DNA of 64,000 nucleotides, taken from assembly GCF_003719295.1 (NCBI RefSeq), contig NZ_RFLW01000001.1, positions 1,630,955 to 1,694,954 of the forward strand, given 5' to 3'. The number at the start of each line of letters is the position of its first letter. The stretch's first letter is position 1. Positions 1-9,299 of this stretch are shown here, one piece after another. The translations under genes were made by a program, and so were the position numbers. The notes below the pieces were generated by a model. The model ran no database searches. It worked only from the letters and a program-made list of their open reading frames with translations, and was not told the DNA's origin. This DNA comes from Haliea alexandrii. GTDB lineage: Bacteria; Pseudomonadota; Gammaproteobacteria; Pseudomonadales; Halieaceae.

Positions 1-257
1 TCGCCTGTCATAAACGTGGCGTGCAACAGCCCCGCGATCAGTGTATCTGCAGCTGCATGGTGCGAGGCGAGGATGCTGGCGGTACCTACCAGATGCGCAA
101 TGAAAGGCTTGCCACTGGCCCGGTATTGCGCCGAAAACAGGGGCACGACGAGCTGGTAGGCCGTATCGACGCGGGCGACATCCTGCTCACTGTAGCCGAG
201 TGCGACGAGCTGTTTCCGTAGCTGCAGATTGGTTTGTGCAAAATCGAAGACGAGCAT
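1..257 (-). CDS. DUF6817/HD-like protein, C-terminus cut by the window edge
   Basis: The reading frame starts at ATG 257 and runs off the left edge, so about 85 residues are visible. The N-terminal region resembles the start of RelA/SpoT-type HD domains: a helix followed by the segment SGKPFIAHLVGTASIL and then a second helix with AGLLHATF. This pattern is typical of DUF6817 proteins, whose biochemical role is unknown. The gene lies 6 bp after the glycosyltransferase stop on the same strand, so the two are probably cotranscribed. No catalytic HD pair can be confirmed because the domain is truncated. Family assignment is from pattern recognition only. Confidence 0.55.
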   Translation of the reverse strand, partial: MLVFDFAQTNLQLRKQLVALGYSEQDVARVDTAYQLVVPLFSAQYRASGKPFIAHLVGTASILASHHAAADTLIAGLLHATFMTG

Positions 258-263
258 CTGACG

Positions 264-1220
264 TCAGGGACGCGCGCTGGCTGGCTTTGATTTGATGTTC
301 TGCACCCATCGGCGCAAGGCGCGCCGCACCACGATGGGAAGTACTCGTGCAGACCAGGCTTTTTGCGTGCTCTCAAAAAGACGGCGGTGTTTTTCCGTCC
401 AGCGCGCAGCGCGTTCCAGCCCGGCATCGCCGGGGGCCAGGTGCCACTTGCGACGAGCATGTTCCAGTGAACTCTCGGTCCACTCGAGGCACCAGCGCAG
501 TTCAAAGAATTCGCGATCGCAGGGCTGGAACGGTGAGGCATTGTCGTAGCGCACCACGGAAGTCGGTTCAAAGAACACCTGCCCCCCGGCGAGTCGGATT
601 TCACGCGCCAGGTCCAGATGCTCGTGGTGCGAGAGGAATGCCTCGTCAAGGAAGCAGGTTTCCGCGAAGGCTTGCCTGTCTAACAACACGCAATGAAACT
701 CAAACATGCCCACGGCTTCGCGCACCAGTTCGCTGCGTACGGTGCGCAGGGCATGCAGCATGTAGCGGTGCGACTGATGTACTGCATTGTAGCCGTCGGA
801 GCGATGCTCGCTCAGCTCACCGCCAGCCATATGGATCACCTGTGGCGTGGTCCCCCCTTCAAGGATAACCGGGCTTACTGCCCATGCGCCGGTGCTGCGA
901 GCGCAGTCAAGCAGGCCTTCCAGCCACCCCTGCGTCACGAACAGGTCGTTGTCGGCGAATACGGCGTAGCGAGTGGTGCAGTGTTCCAGCGCCATGTTGC
1001 GGGCCTGGTTGGGCGCGAGGTAATGATCGTGCCGGACGTAGGTGAAACCGTGTTCAGTGCAGAGTTGTTTGAGCTCGCGCGCAATGGATGCGGGCGATTT
1101 TGCGTCGATATACACCAATGCGTAGCCCGTGCTGGTATTGCGTATGATGTCCTCAAGGGAGGCAACAGCGCAGCTGAAACGCTCCCTTGGGGTAATGCAC
1201 AGTGTTACGTCCGGCGGCAT
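264..1220 (-). CDS. Family 2 glycosyltransferase
   Basis: A soluble GT-A fold protein of 318 residues, predicted to transfer a sugar from a nucleotide-sugar donor. The N-terminus (PDVTLCITPRERF) is a typical first beta strand, and the metal-binding DxD-like motif is seen as ADNDLF. Near the middle come the hydrophobic strand MFEFHCVLLDR and the acceptor-side region DEAFLSHHEHLDLAREIR, which is usual for GT2 enzymes. I chose ATG 1220, with AGG about eight bases upstream, over a TTG 21 bases earlier. No membrane segments are visible. The donor and acceptor cannot be inferred. It is followed by the DUF6817 gene after 6 bp. Confidence 0.75.
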   Translation of the reverse strand: MPPDVTLCITPRERFSCAVASLEDIIRNTSTGYALVYIDAKSPASIARELKQLCTEHGFTYVRHDHYLAPNQARNMALEHCTTRYAVFADNDLFVTQGWLEGLLDCARSTGAWAVSPVILEGGTTPQVIHMAGGELSEHRSDGYNAVHQSHRYMLHALRTVRSELVREAVGMFEFHCVLLDRQAFAETCFLDEAFLSHHEHLDLAREIRLAGGQVFFEPTSVVRYDNASPFQPCDREFFELRWCLEWTESSLEHARRKWHLAPGDAGLERAARWTEKHRRLFESTQKAWSARVLPIVVRRALRRWVQNIKSKPASARP

Positions 1221-1314
1221 ACGGGAACCTGCTGTGAACAAGGTGAACCGAGTGTAGCAGACGCCGGCGCTTCACGCCCCGCCCCGGAGAGAGCAGGGGG
1301 CGTGTTCACTATCG

Positions 1315-2982
1315 TCAAGCAGGTACGCTTGCTGGTCCGCTGGTCACTTCCTGTGGCAACACGAACCAGCGCAACGCTTCGTTTTGCGGGGTCAGTTGGA
1401 GTGGGCAGGCCTGTGTGTTTCCAGGTTCCTGCTGCAACATTCTTTCAGCCTGTAAAAGTTGTGGGCCCAGCGGCAGTGCAGTGGGGCGATCCTCGGGGGT
1501 ATCAGCCTGCTCCAGCCAGCCAGGTGTGGCAAGTGACGGCATCGGCGTCTTGTGCCCTCGGCGATGTCGCCACACACCGTGTGCGGCATCCCACGCGTAG
1601 CTGGGCAGCATGCGCCACCCATGCTCGGCGACGAGTTCGATGGCGCGGAGCAGGTAGTCGAATTCCTCTGCGCCAATAAAGTAGTTGAAGTTCACCCGCA
1701 CCCAGCCCGGTCGCATCAGACTGTCGCCCGCAATAATGGCCTGCTCAAAGTGGTCGCTTGTGTCACGGTCGATATCCAACAGGGTGTGGGCGTAGGGCCC
1801 CGCGCACGAGCAGCCGCCACGAACCTGAATACCAAACAGGTCGTTGAGCAGTGCGACCACAAAGCCATGGTGCAGATCGCGCTCGCCGTGGCGAAAACGC
1901 AGTGAAAAAATGGGCAGGCGGGCCGCGGTGGGGTGTCCCAGCACCTCCAGGTTCGAACACTTGCTGAAGCGCTGCAGTGCGCGGTCCGCGAGTTCTCCTT
2001 CGAGTGCGGCAATGTTGCTGGTACCCACTGCTTGCTGGAGCGAAAACACCAGCCCCGCCCGAATGGATTCGACAATGGCGGGGGTTCCCCCTTCCTCCCG
2101 GCGCTCCACATCCGTTGCGTAGACATGCGCTGTGGAATTTACCCAGCTCACTGTCCCGCCTCCTACCAGTGCCGGTACGCGGTTTTGGAACAGTGCAGCC
2201 TTGGCCACCAATACGCCTGGCGTGCCCGGTCCGCCGACAAATTTGTGCGGCGATAGAAATATCGCATCCAGCGGGTCGGCGCCATTCATGTTGATGGCAA
2301 CATAGGGGCCCGCGGCGGCGTAGTCCCAGAACGCCAGGGCGCCGTGTTGCTTGAGCAGGCGCGTAATGCCGCTGACATCACTTTTGATACCTGTCACATT
2401 CGAGGCCGCCGAAAAACTGCCGATCTTGTGCCTGCGTGCCGCGTGTTTTTCCAGTGCGGCCGCAAGTGCCTGCTGATCAATAGCCCCCTGCGCATCGAGG
2501 GGAATCACCGCAACCGTGCACAGGCTTTCGCGCCAGGGGAGCTCGTTGGAATGGTGTTCGTAGGGGCCGATGAAGACTACTGGTCGCTCCGTTTCGGGAA
2601 TGGCGCTCGCGAGCTGGTAGCGCTGGTCGAGATCGGCCGGCAGGCGCAGGTTCATGATGTCGATAATCTTGTTGATTGCGGCTGTGGCACCCGAGCCGCA
2701 GAAGATGACTTTGTCGTTCACCCCACCGTTGACCGCTGCGCGAATCGTGCTGCGCGCGGATTCGCGCAGCGCAGTAGTGCGCGCACCGGTGTAGGCGGTT
2801 TCCGTGTGCGTATTTGCATAGAACGGCAGGACCTGCTCGCGGATATAGTCCTCAATGAACTCCAGGCTGCGTCCTGAGGCGGTGTAGTCCGCATAGACCA
2901 GCGGTTTCTCTCCGAAAGGGGTGGTTATGCGCTGCTGCCGGCCAATGACGGCATCCCGTATGCGGGCGATGAGAGAGGACAT
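1315..2982 (-). CDS. Class V PLP-dependent aminotransferase, cysteine-desulfurase-like, with C-terminal extension
   Basis: A 555-residue PLP enzyme of fold type I. The PLP lysine is K247 in SPHKFVGG. A cysteine-rich loop, RGGCSCAG, places C393 where SufS-type cysteine desulfurases carry their catalytic cysteine (RxGHxCA), so sulfur chemistry is plausible but unproven. The usual family length is near 400 residues; here about 100 extra C-terminal residues follow, containing a Trp/His-rich stretch. ATG 2982 was chosen because AGGAG lies eight bases upstream; the frame is open another 21 codons. An Lrp-type regulator is transcribed divergently from the 171-bp gap, suggesting amino-acid-responsive control. 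Confidence 0.75.
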   Translation of the reverse strand: MSSLIARIRDAVIGRQQRITTPFGEKPLVYADYTASGRSLEFIEDYIREQVLPFYANTHTETAYTGARTTALRESARSTIRAAVNGGVNDKVIFCGSGATAAINKIIDIMNLRLPADLDQRYQLASAIPETERPVVFIGPYEHHSNELPWRESLCTVAVIPLDAQGAIDQQALAAALEKHAARRHKIGSFSAASNVTGIKSDVSGITRLLKQHGALAFWDYAAAGPYVAINMNGADPLDAIFLSPHKFVGGPGTPGVLVAKAALFQNRVPALVGGGTVSWVNSTAHVYATDVERREEGGTPAIVESIRAGLVFSLQQAVGTSNIAALEGELADRALQRFSKCSNLEVLGHPTAARLPIFSLRFRHGERDLHHGFVVALLNDLFGIQVRGGCSCAGPYAHTLLDIDRDTSDHFEQAIIAGDSLMRPGWVRVNFNYFIGAEEFDYLLRAIELVAEHGWRMLPSYAWDAAHGVWRHRRGHKTPMPSLATPGWLEQADTPEDRPTALPLGPQLLQAERMLQQEPGNTQACPLQLTPQNEALRWFVLPQEVTSGPASVPA

Positions 2983-3153
2983 GCGGTTGCTCCTGCGCGA
3001 TGGGGGTAATGAGCCTGATTCAAGGGTCCAGTGTACCTTTGCCATCGTGGCATATTGTCCGAATTTGTGCGCATAAATCCGTAAAATAAGGCACGTTGTT
3101 CCGGATAATTGTTTTATAGTGCCTTAATCGTTTCACTTCGGGGAAATCGCAAC

Positions 3154-3612
3154 ATGTTGGTGCTCGATAATCAGGACAGGCAGCTTCTGCGGCTGGTGCA
3201 GGCGGATGCGGCGTTGTCGGTGGGCGATCTGGCGGAGCGGGTGGCGCTTTCCAAGTCGGCGTGCTGGCGCCGGTTACAGAAACTGGAGGAAGCGGGCGTC
3301 ATCCGCCAGCGGGTTACGCTGCTCGATCCGGCCAGTGTGGGGTTGGGCCTCACGGTGTTTATCACCCTTCGCACCAACCAGCACAATGCAGACTGGGCGC
3401 AGCGGTTTAACCGGATCGTGCAGGATGTTGAAGGAATACTCGAGGTGTATCGGCTGGGTGGGCAGCTTGACTACCTGTTGAAGGCGGTCGTCGCAGACAT
3501 GCCCGGTTACGACCGCCTGTATCAACGCCTGATTGAAGCGGATCTGTTCGATGTGTCTGCGAGCTTCGTGATGGAAGAAATAAAAGCCACCACCGCATTG
3601 CCGCTGGGGTGA
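3154..3612 (+). CDS. Lrp/AsnC family transcriptional regulator
   Basis: A 152-residue protein of standard Lrp/AsnC length. The N-terminal winged helix-turn-helix covers about residues 1-60: LDNQDRQLLRLVQ, then the recognition helix region KSACWRRLQKLEEAGVI. A RAM ligand-binding domain follows (about 65-145), including the glycine-containing turn near YRLGGQLDYLLK. Start ATG 3154 has GGGGAAA upstream, and the frame extends 15 codons further without a better site. It is divergent from the class V aminotransferase and probably controls it and itself in response to an amino acid. The cognate amino acid is unknown. Confidence 0.9.
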   Translation: MLVLDNQDRQLLRLVQADAALSVGDLAERVALSKSACWRRLQKLEEAGVIRQRVTLLDPASVGLGLTVFITLRTNQHNADWAQRFNRIVQDVEGILEVYRLGGQLDYLLKAVVADMPGYDRLYQRLIEADLFDVSASFVMEEIKATTALPLG

Positions 3613-3615
3613 AGT

Positions 3616-3639
3616 GCCGCCGGTGGGAGCACCGGCGGC
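3616..3639. terminator. Strong hairpin between convergent genes
   Basis: A perfect 10-bp stem (3616-3625 with 3630-3639, arms GCCGCCGGTG and CACCGGCGGC) closes a 4-base loop. It sits in the 34-bp gap between the stop codons of the Lrp gene and sodB. No T tract follows on either strand, so it may be a transcription barrier or RNA 3'-end stabiliser rather than a textbook intrinsic terminator. Confidence 0.6.
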
Positions 3640-3646
3640 GGTAGGG

Positions 3647-4228
3647 TCAGGCCAGGTTCTTGTTCACGAAGTCCCAGTTGACCAGCGCCCAGAAGGCATC
3701 CATGTATTTCGGGCGCGCGTTGCGGTAGTCGATATAGTATGCGTGTTCCCACACGTCCACGGTGAGCAACGGCGTGACACTGCTGTCGGTGAGCGGTGTT
3801 TCCGCATTGCTGGTGTTCACAATGGCAACGCTGCCATCGCTGTTCTTCACCAGCCAGGTCCAGCCGGACCCGAAGTTGCCGACAGCGGCATCGGTGAAGG
3901 CTTTCTTGAAGTCGGCAAAGGAGCCAAAGGCGGCTTCGATCGCTTTGGCCACTGCGCCGTTGGCTTCACCGCCACCATTCGGGCTCAGGCACTCCCAGTA
4001 GAAGCTGTGGTTCCAGATTTGCGCCGCATTGTTGAACACGCCGCCGGAGCTGGTCTTGATCACCTCTTCGAGTGACTTGCCTTCGAACTCGGTGCCGGGA
4101 ACCATGCCGTTGAGTTTTTCGACATAGGTGTTGTGATGCTTGCCGTAGTGGTAGTCGATGGTTTCGGCGGAAATGTGCGGCGCCAGCGCGTCACGTTCGT
4201 AGGGCAGTGCGGGAAGTTCAAAAGCCAT
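3647..4228 (-). CDS. sodB: Iron superoxide dismutase
   Basis: Cytoplasmic Fe-dependent superoxide dismutase that converts superoxide to hydrogen peroxide and oxygen. The 193-residue length equals that of E. coli SodB. Metal ligands are visible: the histidine in IDYHYGKHHNTYV, the one in IWNHSFYW, and the aspartate and histidine of DVWEHAYYIDYRN. The segment AAQIWNHSFYWECLSP is typical of the iron rather than the manganese type. Start ATG 4228 has GGAGG eight bases upstream, and an upstream in-frame ATG at 4258 lacks one. The gene is monocistronic, with a 281-bp upstream region shared with divergent fadE. Confidence 0.95.
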   Translation of the reverse strand: MAFELPALPYERDALAPHISAETIDYHYGKHHNTYVEKLNGMVPGTEFEGKSLEEVIKTSSGGVFNNAAQIWNHSFYWECLSPNGGGEANGAVAKAIEAAFGSFADFKKAFTDAAVGNFGSGWTWLVKNSDGSVAIVNTSNAETPLTDSSVTPLLTVDVWEHAYYIDYRNARPKYMDAFWALVNWDFVNKNLA

Positions 4229-4509
4229 GTTGTTGCCTCCGAAATTTTCAGAATTCATGAGTTGGCCATCGTCCAGACTGTATACATTGTGTCGCCAGCC
4301 GAGCGTGGAAAGGCGGGCGCTATTATTGGAGGTGGTCCAGCGAAGCGCTGAGTATAGCGTTTCTCACCGGCGGCTGGCCAGTTTGCCTGTCGGCAGGGTG
4401 TTCGCGCGGCGCCCTGCCCGTGATTGTGCGCAGTCGCCTGAATGCTTTATGGTGGTTATGGGTTGTTCTTCACGCACCGGCCCGGTGCGCTTGCACGAGG
4501 TGTCATGCC

Positions 4510-6915
4510 ATGTTGCTGTCAATCGTTCTCTTTATCCTGCTTGTTATGACCGTGTTGCTGCTGCGCCCGTCACTGGCGACGGGGTCTGTGTTGATCGGTC
4601 TGGGCGCGTTGCTCCTGTCTTTGGGGGAGGGTGGCATGTGGCTTATATTCCTGCCCACCCTTGCGGTGTTGCTGGTGCTGAACGTTGAGTCCTGGCGCAG
4701 GGAATACCTGGTTGCGCCGGTCTACACGTTGCTGCGCAAGGCCATGCCGCCGATGAGCAGTACCGAACGCGAAGCACTGGAAGCTGGTACCACCGGTTGG
4801 GACAAGTCGTTATTCAGTGGCCAGCCGGATTGGCAGGTCTTCGCCGCGACGCACCCCCCGGCGCTGAGTGAGCGTGAACAGGCGTTTCTGGACAATGAAG
4901 TCGATACGCTGTGTAGCATGATCACTGAGTGGGATGTGCACCAGCGTCAGGATCTCTCGCCGGAAGTATGGAGCTATCTGCGCGAGAAGGGTTTCTTTGG
5001 GCTTATTATCCCCGAGGAGTTTGGCGGTCGTGATTTCAGCCCCTACGCGCAGAGCCGAATCATGGGCAAGCTTGCCAGCCGTTCGATAACCGCGGCGGTC
5101 ACGGCGATGGTGCCCAATTCACTCGGTCCGGGTGAGTTGCTGGTCAAATACGGTACCGAGGCGCAGAAGCAGCGCTGGTTACCCGGGCTCGCCGATGGCA
5201 GCGAGTTACCCTGTTTTGGTCTTACGGGCCCTGAAGTCGGTTCTGATGCCGGAGCAATTCCCGACCTCGGCGTGGTCTGCAAGGGGGATTTCGAGGGTGA
5301 GGAGGTTATTGGCCTTCGCCTCAGCTTCCACAAACGCTGGATCACGCTCGCACCCGTGGCCACGGTAGTCGGGCTGGCGTTCAAACTGGAGGACCCGGAA
5401 GGCCTGCTGGGAGATCCGGAAAAAACCGATTACGGCATCACCTGTGCCCTGTTGCCGGCGACGCATCCGGGTGTGGAAATCGGCCGCCGGCACAACCCGG
5501 GCGCGCCCTTCATGAACGGGCCCATCCAGGGACAGGACGTGTTCATTCCCGTCGACTGGATCATCGGCGGACCCGCGATGGCAGGCAAGGGCTGGCGGAT
5601 GCTCATCGAGTGCCTGGGCGCCGGTCGCGGTGTTTCCCTGCCGGCACTGTCCACGGCGAGTGGTGCGATGTGCTACCTGATGGTAGGTGCATACGCGCGA
5701 ATCCGCCGTCAGTTCAACATGGAAGTTGGCAAGTTCGAAGGTGTACAGGAAGCCACCGCCGAGATTGCCTCGGGTGCCTACACGTTGGAGGCGCTGCGTG
5801 AACTGATCACCCGTTCCCTGGAAGACGGCACGCCCTCGGTGATGACCGCGATGGCCAAGTACCACGCAACGGAGCTCATGCGCACGTTGGTCAACCACGG
5901 CATGGATGTGGTGGGCGGCCGCGGTATACAGCTTGGCCCACGCAACTTCCTTGCGGCGGGCTATCACGCGCTGCCGGTGGCGATCACGGTAGAGGGTGCC
6001 AATATCCTCACACGGTCACTGATGATTTTTGGTCAGGGAGCCATGCGTTGCCACCCGTATCTGTTCGACGAGATGCAGACGCTTGAGGCGAAAGAGGAGC
6101 ACGAGGGGCTGCGCGCGTTTGAACCGCTGTTGATGAGTCATCTCGGGCATGCGGGCAGCAATTTTGCACGGCTCCTCATGCTGGGCCTCAGCGGCGCGCA
6201 TTTCAGTGGAGTCCCCGCAGGCGCCGATGATTTCAGCAAGCGTTGGTACCAGCGTATCAACCATCTCAGCGCCGCGCTGGCGATCTGCGCCGATGTGGCA
6301 CTGGGTGTGCTGGGCGGTGACCTGAAACGGCGCGAATTGCTCTCGGCCCGCCTCGGCGACCTGCACAGCCAGTTGCTGATTGCCAGCAGTCTGTTGAAGT
6401 TTCATGCCACACAGCCCCGCAGCAAGGAGGCGGATGCGCACGCGGCGTATGCGCTACAACGCTCGCTGCATCTCGCCCAGGAAGCATTGATTGCGTATTG
6501 CGCGAACTTCCAGCCGCGTGCGCTGGGGCTTGCGTTGCGTGCGCTGTGCCTGCCGCTGGGACGTATCTATCCAGCACCGAATGACGCCATGGTGCGCGAC
6601 CTCGGCGACCTGATCATGGCCCCGAACCCCGTACGCGGCACGTTGTCCGAGCGGGTCTATCTCAGTGTCGATCCCGAGGACGCGGTGGGTCGAGTGGAAA
6701 GTACCTACCAGATGCTGTTGGCGGTGGAGAAGCCCTTTGTGGCCCTGCAGAAGGCGTGGAGCAAAGGCGAGCTGGAGGCGGGCACGCTGGATGAAGCGCT
6801 ACAAGAGGCCGTAGTCAAGCAGGTGATTCGCGCGGAGGATGTGGAGCCCCTGCGTGAGTACGATGCGCGACGCCGGGATTGCGTACTTACCGATCACTTT
6901 GAAGCGCTGCTTTAA
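4510..6915 (+). CDS. fadE: Acyl-CoA dehydrogenase FadE
   Basis: First step of fatty acid beta-oxidation: FAD-dependent oxidation of acyl-CoA to trans-2-enoyl-CoA. At 801 residues it matches the large FadE type (E. coli 814) rather than the 380-residue ACADs. Two hydrophobic N-terminal segments (about residues 2-20 and 25-60) anchor it in the inner membrane. The dehydrogenase core holds IIPEEFGG, then LTGPEVGSDAG for flavin and substrate contact, and VVGGRGIQLGP in the C-terminal half. A FadE-type C-terminal helical domain follows. Start ATG 4510 is preceded by a weak AGG; the frame is open 30 codons upstream. Confidence 0.93.
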   Translation: MLLSIVLFILLVMTVLLLRPSLATGSVLIGLGALLLSLGEGGMWLIFLPTLAVLLVLNVESWRREYLVAPVYTLLRKAMPPMSSTEREALEAGTTGWDKSLFSGQPDWQVFAATHPPALSEREQAFLDNEVDTLCSMITEWDVHQRQDLSPEVWSYLREKGFFGLIIPEEFGGRDFSPYAQSRIMGKLASRSITAAVTAMVPNSLGPGELLVKYGTEAQKQRWLPGLADGSELPCFGLTGPEVGSDAGAIPDLGVVCKGDFEGEEVIGLRLSFHKRWITLAPVATVVGLAFKLEDPEGLLGDPEKTDYGITCALLPATHPGVEIGRRHNPGAPFMNGPIQGQDVFIPVDWIIGGPAMAGKGWRMLIECLGAGRGVSLPALSTASGAMCYLMVGAYARIRRQFNMEVGKFEGVQEATAEIASGAYTLEALRELITRSLEDGTPSVMTAMAKYHATELMRTLVNHGMDVVGGRGIQLGPRNFLAAGYHALPVAITVEGANILTRSLMIFGQGAMRCHPYLFDEMQTLEAKEEHEGLRAFEPLLMSHLGHAGSNFARLLMLGLSGAHFSGVPAGADDFSKRWYQRINHLSAALAICADVALGVLGGDLKRRELLSARLGDLHSQLLIASSLLKFHATQPRSKEADAHAAYALQRSLHLAQEALIAYCANFQPRALGLALRALCLPLGRIYPAPNDAMVRDLGDLIMAPNPVRGTLSERVYLSVDPEDAVGRVESTYQMLLAVEKPFVALQKAWSKGELEAGTLDEALQEAVVKQVIRAEDVEPLREYDARRRDCVLTDHFEALL

Positions 6916-6971
6916 CCGCCATACCAGGCGCGTAGTGTGGCAATGACAGTGCAGACCAGGAGCCGTGCCGC

Positions 6972-7847
6972 GTGTTCGACCTGATATCGCAGCGTCTGTT
7001 TGCGGATGCGCCGCAGGAAACGCTGTACCACTACACCACGCTCAGTGGGTTGTTGGGCATTGTGGGTGCGGCGGAACTGCGCTGTAGCGATATACGCTAC
7101 ATGAACGATTCCACGGAATTGCGTCATACACTGGATTTGCTCAGTGACCACGTCACCCGTCGTATTCTCTCAGGGGTGGATAATCCGGCGCTGCTGACCA
7201 CCTTCCTCGACTGGCTGACGCACCGTGTGGTGAGTGGCCCAATGCTGTTCTGCGCATCGTTTCGGGGCAACGGCAATTTGTTGAGTCAGTGGCGTGGTTA
7301 CAGTGTGCATGGCAAGGGTGTCAGCCTCGGCTTCGATCCAGCGCATATTCTGGACTGTGCGCTGCGCCAGGGCTTTGAGGTGGGCCAGTGTATCTATGAG
7401 CCGGCACTACAGGCGAAAATGATCAATGAGATTATCGATACGCTTGAGACGCTTGCGGGGCAAACGCCAACTGACGACAGAGCAGAGTCAGAAAGCGAAC
7501 GCTGGATGGCGTTATTCCAGAGTATCGAAGGTGACCTTCTGCGTATTTCGGCTGTTCTCAAACACCCGGCTTTTGAGGAAGAGCAGGAATGGCGGATCGT
7601 GTCACCAACGATTTCCGATCCCGCCTCCGCGCCGGTGCAGTTCAGGGAAGGCAACTCCATGCTCATTCCCTGGTATCCATTCTGCCTGCGCAATGCCTCA
7701 TCAGAACTCGCCATCGAACACGTTTTTCTCGGGCCCACCAGCAACATTGACCTGTCGATGAACTCCCTGTCGCTCTATTTGCGTAATGCCGGCGCGACGC
7801 CGGCGCAGCCGATCACCTACTGCGATATTCCCTATCGAAAACGGTGA
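6972..7847 (+). CDS. DUF2971 family protein
   Basis: A 291-residue protein starting at GTG 6972, with AGGAG eleven bases upstream. The family signature is clear: LYHYTTLSGLLGIV near the N-terminus, then RYMNDSTEL, then FCASFRGNGNLLSQWRGYS with KGVSLGFD. Members of DUF2971 are often scattered in bacterial accessory regions and occasionally near defence genes, but their activity is not established. It follows fadE by 56 bp and is convergent with metY. No transmembrane segment is seen. Function unknown. Confidence 0.8.
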   Translation: MFDLISQRLFADAPQETLYHYTTLSGLLGIVGAAELRCSDIRYMNDSTELRHTLDLLSDHVTRRILSGVDNPALLTTFLDWLTHRVVSGPMLFCASFRGNGNLLSQWRGYSVHGKGVSLGFDPAHILDCALRQGFEVGQCIYEPALQAKMINEIIDTLETLAGQTPTDDRAESESERWMALFQSIEGDLLRISAVLKHPAFEEEQEWRIVSPTISDPASAPVQFREGNSMLIPWYPFCLRNASSELAIEHVFLGPTSNIDLSMNSLSLYLRNAGATPAQPITYCDIPYRKR

Positions 7848-7865
7848 CGGCGGCGCAGCTTCAGC

Positions 7866-9143
7866 TCAGCCCTGGCTCGCCTCCAGCGCCTGTTCGATGT
7901 CAGCGATGATGTCGTCGACATGCTCGATACCCACGGAGATACGCACCATGTCCTCGCTGACACCAGCGGAGGCGAGTTCCTCCGGGTTGAGCTGGCGGTG
8001 TGTGGTACTGGCCGGGTGACAGGCGAGGGACTTGGCATCGCCGATATTGACCAGACGCAGAATCAGCTGCAACGCGTCGATGAAGCGCGCGCCAGCTTCG
8101 CTGCCTCCCTTGATACCGAAGCTGAGAATACCGGATGCCTTGCCGTCACAGATTTTTTTGCAGGTGGCGCGGTGGGGGCTGTCTTTCAGACCGGCATAGT
8201 TGACCCACTGCACCTGCGGGTGCTTGTGGAGATACTTGGCAACCTTTTTTGCGTTGCTGCAATGGCGCTGCATGCGCAGCTCAAGTGTTTCCAGTCCCTG
8301 CATCAGCAGGAACGCGCTGTGTGGAGACAGCGCGGCCCCCGTATTGCGCAAGGGCACCACACGGCAGCGGCCGATAAAGGCGGCAGGCCCCATGGCCTCG
8401 GTGTAGACCACGCCGTGATACGAAGGGTCAGGCGTGTTCATGATGGCGAAACGCCGCGGCTGCGCTGCCCAGTCAAATTTGCCTGAGTCCACGATGGCAC
8501 CGCCGATTGTGGTGCCGTGGCCGCCGATATATTTCGTCAGCGAGTGCACAACAATGTCTGCACCGTGCTCGAAGGGCCGGCAGAGGGCGGGCGTGGCAAC
8601 AGTATTGTCGACAATCAGTGGCACGCCAGCCGCGTGTGCTATCTCCGCCCAGCGCGCGATGTCGACCACGTTGCCGGCGGGGTTGCCAATGGATTCGCAG
8701 AACAGGGCCTTGGTGTTGTCGTCGATGAGGGCGGCAACCTTGTCGAAATCGTCGGCCTTGGCAAAGCGCGTCTCGATGCCCTGGCGCGGAAATGTATGGG
8801 CAAACAGGTTATAGGTGCCACCGTAGAGCTGCGACGTGCTGACAATATTGCTGCCTACTTCGGCAATGGCCTCAATGGCATAGCGGATGGCCGCCATCCC
8901 GGAGGCCACCGCGAGCGCCCCAATGCCGCCTTCCAGCGCTGCTACACGCGCTTCCAGCACGGCATTGGTGGGGTTCATGATGCGGCTGTAGATGTTGCCG
9001 GGCACCTTGAGGTCGAACAGGTCGGCACCGTGCTGGGTGTCATTAAAGGTGTAGGAGGTGGTCTGGTAAATGGGGGCAGTTGCCGCATTGGTGGCAGGGT
9101 CGCCATCGTAGCCGGCATGGAGGGCGATAGTTGCTGGTTTCAT
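7866..9143 (-). CDS. metY: O-acetylhomoserine aminocarboxypropyltransferase (homocysteine synthase)
   Basis: PLP-dependent Cys/Met-metabolism enzyme of 425 residues; it makes homocysteine from O-acetyl-L-homoserine and sulfide in direct sulfhydrylation. The N-terminus TIALHAGYDGDPATNA and the stretch APIYQTTSY are characteristic of MetY. The PLP lysine lies in HSLTKYIGGHG, and SRIMNPTNAVLE is the family N-terminal signature. A long insertion with YHGVVYTEAMGPAAF, seen in MetY but not MetB or MetC, supports the assignment. Start ATG 9143 was chosen by homology; no strong ribosome site is visible. Divergent from the molybdenum hydroxylase genes. Confidence 0.92.
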   Translation of the reverse strand: MKPATIALHAGYDGDPATNAATAPIYQTTSYTFNDTQHGADLFDLKVPGNIYSRIMNPTNAVLEARVAALEGGIGALAVASGMAAIRYAIEAIAEVGSNIVSTSQLYGGTYNLFAHTFPRQGIETRFAKADDFDKVAALIDDNTKALFCESIGNPAGNVVDIARWAEIAHAAGVPLIVDNTVATPALCRPFEHGADIVVHSLTKYIGGHGTTIGGAIVDSGKFDWAAQPRRFAIMNTPDPSYHGVVYTEAMGPAAFIGRCRVVPLRNTGAALSPHSAFLLMQGLETLELRMQRHCSNAKKVAKYLHKHPQVQWVNYAGLKDSPHRATCKKICDGKASGILSFGIKGGSEAGARFIDALQLILRLVNIGDAKSLACHPASTTHRQLNPEELASAGVSEDMVRISVGIEHVDDIIADIEQALEASQG

Positions 9144-9299
9144 GGTCGGTTGTACGCTCGCTAAAGTGGTTTGGTTGGGCTGGAGGGTAGCAGACGCAGT
9201 GTGCTTGGCAAGACCCTGTGCCGCGCCGGTGGGTCTCAACTTGCCCTGCAAGCTGAAGGGTATAGAGTAGCGTTTTCGGTCCCCCTCAGGAGGTTGCTG

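Noticed and set aside
5206-5967. Minus-strand frame of 253 codons
   Set aside because: Antisense to fadE, rich in His and Arg as expected for a shadow frame.
6972-7847. Anti-phage defence island around the DUF2971 gene
   Set aside because: Its neighbours are housekeeping metabolic genes and there are no defence or mobility genes nearby.
9144-9299. SAM riboswitch upstream of metY
   Set aside because: No conserved core of any SAM or SAH aptamer was recognised in the leader.
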